Assembly: GCA_027296665.1 (NCBI GenBank)
Contig: JAPUIV010000079.1
Coordinates: forward strand, 1-7,261
DNA length: 7,261 nt
Reading direction: 5' to 3'
From: Acidobacteriota bacterium
GTDB taxonomy: Bacteria; Acidobacteriota; Polarisedimenticolia; JAPUIV01
Shown here piece by piece: positions 1 to 6,883 of the stretch; position 1 is the stretch's first letter; the number at the start of each line of letters is the position of its first letter. Below the pieces are notes generated by a model that made no database searches, was not told the origin of the DNA, and saw only the letters and a list, made by a program, of their open reading frames with translations. Position numbers and translations under genes: made by a program.

Positions 1-1365
1 TTCGTTGATCTGAAATTCATGGATTTTCTGGGGATGTGGCAGCACCTCACAATTCCCCGGCACGAACTCAAGGAAGCCTCCTTTCAGGATGGTTTCGGAT
101 TCGACGGATCCAGCATCCGTGGATGGAAGGCGATAAACGAAAGCGATATGCTGGTGATCCCGGACCCCGAAACCGTGTTCATCGATCCCTTTTGCGAGAT
201 CCCCACCCTAAGCCTCATCGGAAACATCTTCGAACCGATCACAAAGCAAAAATACAGCCGGGATCCCAGGAACATTGCCGCGAAGGCGGAAGCATTCCTG
301 CAATACACCGGTGTGGCTGAGGTGGCCTATTTCGGCCCGGAGGCGGAATTTTTTCTTTTTGATGACATCCGCTTCGACCAGAGAGAAAATTGTGGCTACT
401 ATTTCATCGACTCGGTCGAGGGATGGTGGAACAGCGGCAAGCAGGAAGGTCCGAACCTGGGTTTCAAGCCCCGTTTCAAGGAAGGTTATTTCCCCGTTCC
501 GCCCACCGACAGTCACCACCAGATCCGTTCCCAAATGGTTCTGACCATGGAAGAAATTGGACTCCTGGTGGAGGCGCACCATCATGAGGTCGCCACCGCC
601 GGCCAGATGGAGATCGATCTGAAATATTCCACCTTGCGCCAGTCGGCCGACAACGTGATGAAGTACAAGTACGTGGTCAAAAACACAGCCCGAAAATATG
701 GAAAGACCGTCACTTTCATGCCGAAACCTCTGTTCAATGACAATGGTTCCGGCATGCATACCCACCAGAGCCTCTGGAGCAAGGGGAAACCGCTGTTCGC
801 CGGCGATGGATACGCCGGTTTGAGCGAGATGGCCATGCATTACATTGGCGGTCTTCTGCGGCACGCTCCATCCATCATTGCGTTCGCGGCGCCGACCACC
901 AACTCCTTCAAACGACTGGTCCCGGGGTACGAGGCGCCGGTGAACCTGGCCTATTCGCGTCGAAATCGATCGGCTGCCGTCCGCATCCCGATGTATTCGA
1001 ATAGCCCGCAATCGAAACGGGTCGAATTCCGGCCCCCCGATCCCTCCTGCAATCCCTACCTCGCCTTTTCGGCCATGCTGATGGCCGGCCTGGATGGAAT
1101 TGAAAACCGGATCGATCCCGGGGAAGCCATGGATAAGGACATCTACGGGCTGGGGCCGCAGGAGCTGGCGAAGGTCCCCTCCCTTCCCAAAAGCCTCGAG
1201 GGTGCCCTGGAGGCTCTCCGGAAAGATCATGAGTACTTGCTCAAGGGGGATGTCTTCACCGAGGACGTCATCCAGACCTGGATCGATTTCAAGTTGACCC
1301 GGGAAGTGGCCGAGGTGCAACTCCGCCCACACCCCTATGAATTCTCCCTGTATTATGACATTTGA
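1..1365 (+). CDS. glnA: Glutamine synthetase type I-beta, 5'-truncated by window edge
   Basis: This enzyme makes glutamine from glutamate, ammonia and ATP in the cytoplasm, the entry step of ammonium assimilation, and family members form dodecamers. The frame is open from base 1 and reads FVDLKFMDF, matching the GS N-terminus, so the ATG at 19 is internal and roughly 16 residues lie upstream of the window. Motifs, numbered from the ATG at 19: the N-terminal signature FDGSSIRGW at 28-36; metal-site PEAEFF at 107-112; EAHHHEVATAGQ at 185-196; ATP-site NDNGSGMHTH at 240-249; TTNSFKRLVPGYEAP at 293-307 with the flap Glu at 305; and RNRSAAVRIP at 315-324. The segment around WWNSGKQEGPNLG is the insertion that marks the I-beta subtype, the one controlled by adenylylation. 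The target tyrosine is present in DIYGLGPQE (Tyr376), 72 residues from the C-terminus against 71 in E. coli. A proline replaces the usual Phe or Cys in the RPPDPSCNPY motif. The adjacent downstream gene encodes the modifying enzyme GlnE. The identification is secure. Confidence 0.97.
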   Translation, partial: FVDLKFMDFLGMWQHLTIPRHELKEASFQDGFGFDGSSIRGWKAINESDMLVIPDPETVFIDPFCEIPTLSLIGNIFEPITKQKYSRDPRNIAAKAEAFLQYTGVAEVAYFGPEAEFFLFDDIRFDQRENCGYYFIDSVEGWWNSGKQEGPNLGFKPRFKEGYFPVPPTDSHHQIRSQMVLTMEEIGLLVEAHHHEVATAGQMEIDLKYSTLRQSADNVMKYKYVVKNTARKYGKTVTFMPKPLFNDNGSGMHTHQSLWSKGKPLFAGDGYAGLSEMAMHYIGGLLRHAPSIIAFAAPTTNSFKRLVPGYEAPVNLAYSRRNRSAAVRIPMYSNSPQSKRVEFRPPDPSCNPYLAFSAMLMAGLDGIENRIDPGEAMDKDIYGLGPQELAKVPSLPKSLEGALEALRKDHEYLLKGDVFTEDVIQTWIDFKLTREVAEVQLRPHPYEFSLYYDI

Positions 1366-1417
1366 GGGGGAGGGGTTCCCCGGCTGCCAGCGCCATGAAT
1401 AATCCAGCCTAAATCTC

Positions 1418-1427
1418 AAGGAAGGGG
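1418..1427 (+). promoter_or_regulatory. Ribosome binding site of glnE
   Basis: The purine run AAGGAAGGGG ends two bases before the ATG at 1430, with the AAGGAA core about 6 bases upstream. The frame has a stop at 1400-1402 and no ATG, GTG or TTG between that stop and 1430, so this ATG is the first possible start of glnE. The 64-base gap after glnA shows no convincing terminator or promoter, which fits co-transcription. Confidence 0.6.
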
Positions 1428-1429
1428 CA

Positions 1430-4400
1430 ATGCCGGGGACCCCCGGGCCGAAAAATCGATCGGTTTGGGAAATCCTCGAGGATCGGAAATCTGCCTCGAA
1501 AAGAATGGAGGCGATCCGGACCTGTCGATCCCTGAAATCCGATCTTGTCGATTTTCTGTGGGAACGGTTGGCCGAGGTACCCGATCCGGATCAGGCGTTG
1601 AGGAACCTGGAGAAGCTTGCCGCTTCCCCCAGGTTTCCCGCGGCCCGGGAACTCCTGAACAGGATTCTCCTCCTGTTCGGCACCAGTCAGTATCTATCAG
1701 ATATTCTCCTGCATAATCCCGAATGGATCGCATGGTTGGGCAGACGAGATTGCCTGGAAGGCCGAAAAACCCGCGAGGACCTTGAGCAGGAACTCGCGCA
1801 GTTTCACTTTCGCGCCTCCACCCGGCAGGATCGGACCCTTCTGCGCCAGTTCAAAAACCGGGAATACCTTCGCATCGGCCTGCGGGATTTCCTGGGGACG
1901 GCAGATCTGTCGGAAACAACCCAGGAGCTTTCCGATCTTGCCGACATCCTTCTCGAGAAGGCCCTTTTGTTGACTTATCAGGCGTTGCAGCAGCGATACG
2001 GCCGGCCGCAGTTCATCGACCCCCAGGGCAGGCTGGTTGATTCCACCTTCGCGGTGATCAGCCTGGGAAAATTGGGCGGCCGCGAGTTGAACTACAGTTC
2101 CGACATCGACCTGTTGTTCCTGTTCTCCGAGGAGGGGGAAACCTCCGGCCAGAGGGATACTCCCGGCTCCCTCCTATCCAACCGCCAGTGGTTCACACGG
2201 TTGGCGGAGGGGATCATCGAGCGGATCTCCTCCGTGGGGCCGACCGGACACGTATTCCGGATTGATATGGAACTGCGGCCCGGTGGCAGGGACGGAGAGC
2301 TGATCCATTCCCTTCGATCGGCCCTTACCTACTATCAGGTGTGGGGAAAGGGATGGGAAAGACAAGCGTTGTTGAAGGGGCGTTTCTCCGCGGGGGATGA
2401 AATTCTTGGGCGGAAATTCCTGGAGGGGGTTTCGGCGATCATTCACGGGGATATCCAGCAGACCGCTTTCGCCCAGGAGGTGGCCCGCATCCAGCAGAGG
2501 CAGCAAGAACGCCTCTCGGAAGAGGAAAAGTCCCAGGAACTCAAGCACGGGCCCGGGGGGATGCGGCAACTGGAACTCTCGGTCCAGGCCCTGCAATTGA
2601 TTCACAGCTTTCAGGATCCTTGGCTCCGCGAAGGGAATACCCTTCGCGCACTGCACCGTCTTTCGGACAAGGGGCTGATCTCCATCGAGCAGCACGAGAC
2701 CCTTGCCCGGGCGTACGTGTTCCTGCGTACGGTGGAACACCGCCTCCAACTGCATGCCAATCTCCAGACCTTCCGGTTACCCGGCGATTCCGGTAGGCTC
2801 CGGATCCTGGCCCGTTCCCTGGGCTACCGGGACGGGCCACTTCGAGGGGAGAAAAAACCGTTCCTGGACGACCTGGGCGACCACCGCCGTTTCATCACCA
2901 CCTTTTTCCGATCGGTACTGGGCTCTCGCGCACAGGTGGCGGGAAACAACCTCCTGCTCGATGAAATGACATCGGAATCACTCCGAAACGAATTGGCGCA
3001 GTACGGCTTCCCGGATCCCGAGGTGGTCCTGCGCCCCCTGAATTCAATTCGCAGATCCCTTCTCAAGTTCCGGAACTGGGATGAGGGCGGCGGCATGATC
3101 CGGCGCTCTACCCCCGGACTGCTCCGGATCCTGGCGGGCGCAGCCTACCCCATGCGGGGTTGGAAGAACTTCGATCGGTTCCTGACCGCCCTATCCAGGT
3201 TAACCGATGAGTCCCAGAGGTTTTTTCTCCGGTGGGAAAACTGGATCCCCCTGGTCGACCTCCTGGCGCGGAGTGACCTGATGGCTAGCCTCCTGATCCA
3301 TCAACCGGACGTCCTGCAGGAATTACCGGCGGGGGCGGAAATTCTTGGCCGTCAGGGCCGCCGGCAAATGGAAGCCTCCCTGCGTGAGGTCTGCGGGAAG
3401 GGGACCGCCGAGGCGGGAAAGGCCCTATGCCGGTTCCGGCGGCGGGAAATGCTCAGGATTGGATTTCGCGATCTTCATGGCAGGGAAGGGATCCGTTCGA
3501 TTCAGCGCTCTCTCTCCCTGCTGGCCGAGGTGATCCTTTCAGAGGCGTTGTTTCTCGCCAACCAGGAGGTTTTGGGGCCGCGGAAGGCACGGCGCCGGGG
3601 GCCGCCTGGCTTCGGTATTCTTTCTCTGGGCCGGCTGGCCACCCGGGAACTCGGATACCTTTCCGATCTCGACCTTGTCTTCTTGCGGGAGGAATCCTCC
3701 CATCCTTCGTTTCCTTTCCATAACGAGCATCAACAGGTTGCCGAACGACTGATCCAGATCCTCTCCACCATAACGCAGGAGGGATTCCTGTACGAAATCG
3801 ATCTGCGTCTTCGCCCCTCGGGTGGCGAGGGAGAACTGATCCCCACTCTGGGCCATTTCCTCGATTATTTCGACACCCAGGCCGAGATCTGGGAACGGCA
3901 GGCCTTTCTCCGATGCCGTCCCGTGGCCGGTGAATCGGCCCTGATGAAACGGGCGATCGACGGGCTCCGTTCCCGATTGCCCTGCAATCAAGACCCACGA
4001 ACCCTGGCCGGGTCGATCTCCGAGACCCGGGACCAACTGGAAGCAACATCGGCGCCGGCGGGGACCAGATTGGACCTGAAGTTCGGCCGGGGGGGAATGG
4101 TGGAGATTCTCTTCTTGCTGCAATTCCTGCAACTCGCTTCCCGGGAGTTCACCCTTCTGCGCGGCGATCCTCCTGCCCTTCTGGCCGCTTTCCGGCGCAA
4201 CGGAACCCTTTCGGAGGAATCTTATCGTCTGCTCCAATCCGGATACCGGTTTTTCCGGAACCTGGAACATGCAATCCAGTTGATCACCGGCAATCGTTCT
4301 GACAAGGTTTCCCTCAGCGGTTCCCTCCTGCCGGAATTGGCGTTGGCGCTCGATATCGATGGCGGCGACCAGGTTCTTCCCAAATTGGAAGAATTTCGGT

Positions 4401-4444
4401 GGAAGATTCGCCGCCTGTACGAGACCACCCTGAAGATCCTTTAG
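1430..4444 (+). CDS. glnE: Bifunctional glutamine synthetase adenylyltransferase/deadenylase
   Basis: GlnE attaches AMP to, and removes it from, the regulatory tyrosine of glutamine synthetase under control of PII protein and glutamine. The 1004-residue protein (E. coli has 946) shows the family's two nucleotidyltransferase halves. The N-terminal deadenylase half has LGKLGGREL at 212-220, the metal-binding pair Asp225/Asp227 in SSDIDLLF, Asp279 in RIDMELRP, WERQALLK at 309-316 and GPGGMRQLEL at 374-383. The C-terminal adenylylase half has LGRLATREL at 733-741, Asp746/Asp748 in LSDLDLVF, Asp791 in EIDLRLRP, WERQAFLR at 821-828 and GRGGMVEILF at 886-895. Helical segments of the type LLxHxPE precede each half (LLHNPEW near 93-99 and LLIHQPDVL near 621-629). 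The C-terminal half departs from consensus: the normally paired glycines after GKL are Ala737-Thr738, and the usual acidic residue before the Phe of the GG...(D/E)xEF motif is Leu894. The gene follows glnA, its target, and its stop overlaps that of the convergent peptidase gene. Family assignment is firm; how well the C-terminal half works is uncertain. Confidence 0.96.
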   Translation: MPGTPGPKNRSVWEILEDRKSASKRMEAIRTCRSLKSDLVDFLWERLAEVPDPDQALRNLEKLAASPRFPAARELLNRILLLFGTSQYLSDILLHNPEWIAWLGRRDCLEGRKTREDLEQELAQFHFRASTRQDRTLLRQFKNREYLRIGLRDFLGTADLSETTQELSDLADILLEKALLLTYQALQQRYGRPQFIDPQGRLVDSTFAVISLGKLGGRELNYSSDIDLLFLFSEEGETSGQRDTPGSLLSNRQWFTRLAEGIIERISSVGPTGHVFRIDMELRPGGRDGELIHSLRSALTYYQVWGKGWERQALLKGRFSAGDEILGRKFLEGVSAIIHGDIQQTAFAQEVARIQQRQQERLSEEEKSQELKHGPGGMRQLELSVQALQLIHSFQDPWLREGNTLRALHRLSDKGLISIEQHETLARAYVFLRTVEHRLQLHANLQTFRLPGDSGRLRILARSLGYRDGPLRGEKKPFLDDLGDHRRFITTFFRSVLGSRAQVAGNNLLLDEMTSESLRNELAQYGFPDPEVVLRPLNSIRRSLLKFRNWDEGGGMIRRSTPGLLRILAGAAYPMRGWKNFDRFLTALSRLTDESQRFFLRWENWIPLVDLLARSDLMASLLIHQPDVLQELPAGAEILGRQGRRQMEASLREVCGKGTAEAGKALCRFRRREMLRIGFRDLHGREGIRSIQRSLSLLAEVILSEALFLANQEVLGPRKARRRGPPGFGILSLGRLATRELGYLSDLDLVFLREESSHPSFPFHNEHQQVAERLIQILSTITQEGFLYEIDLRLRPSGGEGELIPTLGHFLDYFDTQAEIWERQAFLRCRPVAGESALMKRAIDGLRSRLPCNQDPRTLAGSISETRDQLEATSAPAGTRLDLKFGRGGMVEILFLLQFLQLASREFTLLRGDPPALLAAFRRNGTLSEESYRLLQSGYRFFRNLEHAIQLITGNRSDKVSLSGSLLPELALALDIDGGDQVLPKLEEFRWKIRRLYETTLKIL

Positions 4445-6750
4445 CGCGGCGAGGAGGCGATTTCGAATTCGATCCGGACGGATTCGGAGAGATTCCCAGC
4501 CCGGTCGATGGCTTGAAGCAGAAGGAGATGCTTGCCAGGGGTCAACCTGTCGTGAGGTTGGCAGAAGGCTTTGCCTCGATCCGGATCAAATTCGGAAAGA
4601 CATTTTCTTCCATCCAGATCAAACCGCACACCATCCCAATCGAGCCCTTTTCCGGCATCCTGGACCGAAGCCCAGAATTTGCCCTGCCAGTTCCATTCGA
4701 GCCGCGCTCCCGTGACGGGGAAATGCCGGCCGATCTCCGGCCGACTGTCATCCTCCAGCAGGGCATAGGTCCCGCCCCGGCGGATCCATACCCGGTCGAA
4801 CTCGCCCCGATCGGGGTCTATCGGTCCCAGGAAACTCCAGGACTTTCGCTGCCTGCTCCATCGAAAGATTCCCAGCCGCTTCCCGTTGCTTAAAGGTGGA
4901 ATCGGTTTCATCCGGAGTTCCACCGGTTTGCGGAATACCAGTCCATCGGGCTGGATCCGGACAACGCCTGCACGGACAGGCAGGTTTCCCCGGTCTGGAA
5001 CTGTTTCTGTCCGCAGTGCCAATATTTCAGGCCCGAACAATGCCTGCACGGGGAAGGCCAGACGGGCACCGAACGCCTTCCAGACGGCCGGTTCCCTGCC
5101 ATCCGGGCGAAACAGCTGGAGAGGCAGGAGAAGGGAACCGGCCGGGTGACCGGGTATCAGGATCTCGACGCCGGCGGGAGAAGTTGAGATCATCTCATTC
5201 GCGATGGAAACGGAATAACCATTCTCGACCCAGGTGGAATCCAGGTCGACCGGGCCGGAGCCGATCCGCACTCCGGGAGGCGTAGCCAAAGCTGGTTGCA
5301 AGCGAAACCGGAGATCCGCTCCCCTACCAATCGGTTGCCAATCCCACCCGGGAACGGGGCCGAGGGCAGGGGAGAGATGTTTCGATGGGGGCGCACCCTG
5401 TCCCTTCAAGAGAGAAGGAACCCACAGGGAATGAAAATTTCCCGCGCGCAGGCGGGCCCGCAGGAAAATTGAGTCCTGGGGGGTGGGGTGGGGGAAAGGT
5501 GCGCGGAAGGGACTCGGGGGAAACCGGGAGGGCATAGTCAGGGCTTGAAACTGGCCTTCCCTGCCGACGGCGAACTCCACATCCAGGGAGATCGTCTCTC
5601 CCATCAATGCCGCTATATCCTCGCCGGACCCTGGCAGTAATTGGTAGGAGATCTCGAGTTCATGTTCCAGGCGCCGCACCTCCAACCCGGCGAGCCGGGG
5701 CGCCTTCCCGGTGGAAACCTCGAGTTGGCCGCGGGAGCGATTTCCGGCCGAGTCGGTCGATTCGAACCACAGCGTTCTCCGCCCAGGCTCCGCCGGATCG
5801 ATGATGCCGGTCCCGCGGGCCAGCACGTTCCTTTCCTGGCGGAACAGGCGATAGGTGTACATGGTGGGAGAGAACCGGCTGGTGTCGAGGTCGAAGACAA
5901 GTCCTGCCAGCGGGTTCTCCGAAAAATCAAAGGACTCCAGATCGAGTTCGAAGTTGATCTGATCGTCCATTCCCGCCCGGAGCCGGCTCAAACCGAGCTT
6001 GTGCCCGGACGCTCCGGGATCGGTGGCTTGCAGGGAGGCCCGGAAGGGCCCCTCGAGAAAGGGAATCGAATCAGAGGAGTAGATCCCGTCCCGCAGCCGC
6101 AGGGGAATTAGAGCTTTTCGTAAATGGCCGTCGAGAAAACTGGAGGGACTCGCAGCCTCGAGGATGAGGAGTTTCATGACCGGCGGGTCGGCATCGTGCT
6201 GCCACCCGGGAACCCGGCGGATAGGGTCAACCGGCCGGTTTTTGGGGTCGCGAAGTTCGAAATGAAGATGTGGTCCCCCGGCGCCGGTCTGTCCCGACCA
6301 ACCGAGGAGCTGGCCGCGGGTGACCGGAAGGGGAGGGGACAGGAAGATATCTCCGGGAAAATGGTCTCCGGTCTGCCTCCTGCGGTGGGCCAGGAGATCC
6401 TCCAGGTGGAGCCGGGAATTCTCCAGGCGGTCGAGATGGGCGTAAACCGTCACCCACCCGTCTGCATGGCGCAGGTAGACCGCCTTGCCATACCCGCGCC
6501 ATTGCACCTTCATGCGGAATAGCTCGCCCGCATCCGCGGAGAAGACCCTTTTCCCGGTCTTTCCCCCGGTAGAGATATCGATGCCGCCGTGAAAGTGGTC
6601 GACCCGGTACTCCCCGAAACTTGCGGAAAGGTCTCCACGGGTTTCCAGGGGCCATGACAGATCGGATGGCGAGAAGACGGCGGCCGGGGGATGGGGTGGG
6701 ATTAATGCGAGGATCAGCGCGGGCAGGAACCTCCGAAATGATGAATTCAA
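4441..6750 (-). CDS. Secreted M23-family metallopeptidase with long beta-rich C-terminal region
   Basis: This is a probable zinc endopeptidase acting on peptidoglycan cross-links outside the cytoplasm. I place the start at the TTG at 6750-6748 (769 residues): it is preceded by GAGGTG at 5 bases spacing and begins a typical signal peptide, with Arg-Arg followed by the hydrophobic stretch FLPALILALI. The cleavage site is not obvious. An upstream ATG at 6825 would add 25 non-hydrophobic residues. The M23 domain spans about residues 30-185. All expected ligands are visible: His54 and Asp58 in HGGID, His105 in VYAHL, and His161/His163 in PHLHFE. The stretch from His105 to His161 is 56 residues, against 31 in staphylococcal LytM, and includes an insertion resembling one I recall from Bacteroidota M23 proteins. 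The remaining 580 or so residues are beta-rich with Ig-like hallmarks: DSAGNRS at 333-339 and DRAGNLS at 749-755. A segment near 575-665 looks like a ZU5-type or similar surface domain. No LPxTG motif or membrane anchor is visible at the C-terminus. The exact substrate is unknown. Its stop codon (complement of 4441-4443) overlaps that of glnE. Confidence 0.92.
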   Translation of the reverse strand: MNSSFRRFLPALILALIPPHPPAAVFSPSDLSWPLETRGDLSASFGEYRVDHFHGGIDISTGGKTGKRVFSADAGELFRMKVQWRGYGKAVYLRHADGWVTVYAHLDRLENSRLHLEDLLAHRRRQTGDHFPGDIFLSPPLPVTRGQLLGWSGQTGAGGPHLHFELRDPKNRPVDPIRRVPGWQHDADPPVMKLLILEAASPSSFLDGHLRKALIPLRLRDGIYSSDSIPFLEGPFRASLQATDPGASGHKLGLSRLRAGMDDQINFELDLESFDFSENPLAGLVFDLDTSRFSPTMYTYRLFRQERNVLARGTGIIDPAEPGRRTLWFESTDSAGNRSRGQLEVSTGKAPRLAGLEVRRLEHELEISYQLLPGSGEDIAALMGETISLDVEFAVGREGQFQALTMPSRFPPSPFRAPFPHPTPQDSIFLRARLRAGNFHSLWVPSLLKGQGAPPSKHLSPALGPVPGWDWQPIGRGADLRFRLQPALATPPGVRIGSGPVDLDSTWVENGYSVSIANEMISTSPAGVEILIPGHPAGSLLLPLQLFRPDGREPAVWKAFGARLAFPVQALFGPEILALRTETVPDRGNLPVRAGVVRIQPDGLVFRKPVELRMKPIPPLSNGKRLGIFRWSRQRKSWSFLGPIDPDRGEFDRVWIRRGGTYALLEDDSRPEIGRHFPVTGARLEWNWQGKFWASVQDAGKGLDWDGVRFDLDGRKCLSEFDPDRGKAFCQPHDRLTPGKHLLLLQAIDRAGNLSESVRIEFEIASSPR

Positions 6751-6755
6751 CCGGA

Positions 6756-6761
6756 CACCTC
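6756..6761 (-). promoter_or_regulatory. Ribosome binding site supporting TTG start of the M23 gene
   Basis: On the minus strand GAGGTG lies 5 bases before the TTG at 6750-6748. This site decides the start: the TTG opens directly into a signal peptide. The competing ATG at 6825 has an AAGGA only 4 bases upstream, and using it would put about 30 residues ahead of the hydrophobic core. A stronger-looking AAGGAG, about 19 bases before the TTG, is too far away to serve it directly. Confidence 0.5.
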
Positions 6762-6775
6762 GGACCGAACTCCTT

Positions 6776-6812
6776 TCCTTCCGGCCCCCGATTCCTTGAC
6801 AATCCGGAAGGA
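6776..6812. repeat. 9-bp inverted repeat in the divergent intergenic region
   Basis: TCCTTCCGG at 6776-6784 and CCGGAAGGA at 6804-6812 are perfect reverse complements separated by 19 bases. The TTGACA box at 6796-6801 lies in the spacer. It could be an operator for a dimeric regulator acting on one or both divergent genes. Alternatively it could be a hairpin in the leader of the minus-strand M23 transcript, whose 3' arm CCGGAAGGA would run straight into AAGGAG. The repeat itself is directly visible; a function is inferred. Confidence 0.5.
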
Positions 6813-6825
6813 TACATATTACCAT
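6796..6825 (+). promoter_or_regulatory. Candidate sigma-70-type promoter for the cNMP-binding gene
   Basis: A perfect TTGACA (-35) at 6796-6801 is followed after 18 bases by TACCAT at 6820-6825, which matches four of six positions of the -10 consensus. Transcription would start near 6832, leaving a leader of about 50 bases before the ATG at 6884. TATTAC at 6817-6822 with a 15-base spacer is a weaker alternative -10. On the minus strand TAATAT (complement of 6816-6821) could be the -10 of the M23 gene, but I see no good -35 for it. Confidence 0.45.
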
Positions 6826-6883
6826 TCGATCCTTCTTTTATTCGCTGTTTCGATTCCAGTCGGCAGGAATTTTCCGGTTTCTC

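Noticed and set aside
1367..1381. GGGG...CCCC just after the glnA stop as a possible terminator
   Set aside because: The stem is only 4 bp with a 7-base loop and no following T-run, so it is not a credible intrinsic terminator.
208..1419. 403-residue open frame on the minus strand opposite glnA
   Set aside because: It is a shadow of a high-GC coding strand. It lies wholly opposite a firmly identified glnA, and its translation shows no recognisable domain.
3453..4270. Two overlapping minus-strand open frames (198 and 243 residues) opposite the 3' half of glnE
   Set aside because: The glnE reading is supported by paired catalytic motifs throughout this stretch. The antisense products are low-complexity Arg/Gly/Pro-rich sequence.
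4399..4893. 164-residue plus-strand open frame overlapping the end of glnE
   Set aside because: It lies opposite the C-terminal Ig-like part of the M23 protein and has no recognisable motif; it is a shadow frame.
6866..6875. GGAATTTTCC palindrome just upstream of the cNMP-binding gene
   Set aside because: The arms are 4 bp with a 2-base centre, short enough to arise by chance; no resemblance to a known operator beyond that.
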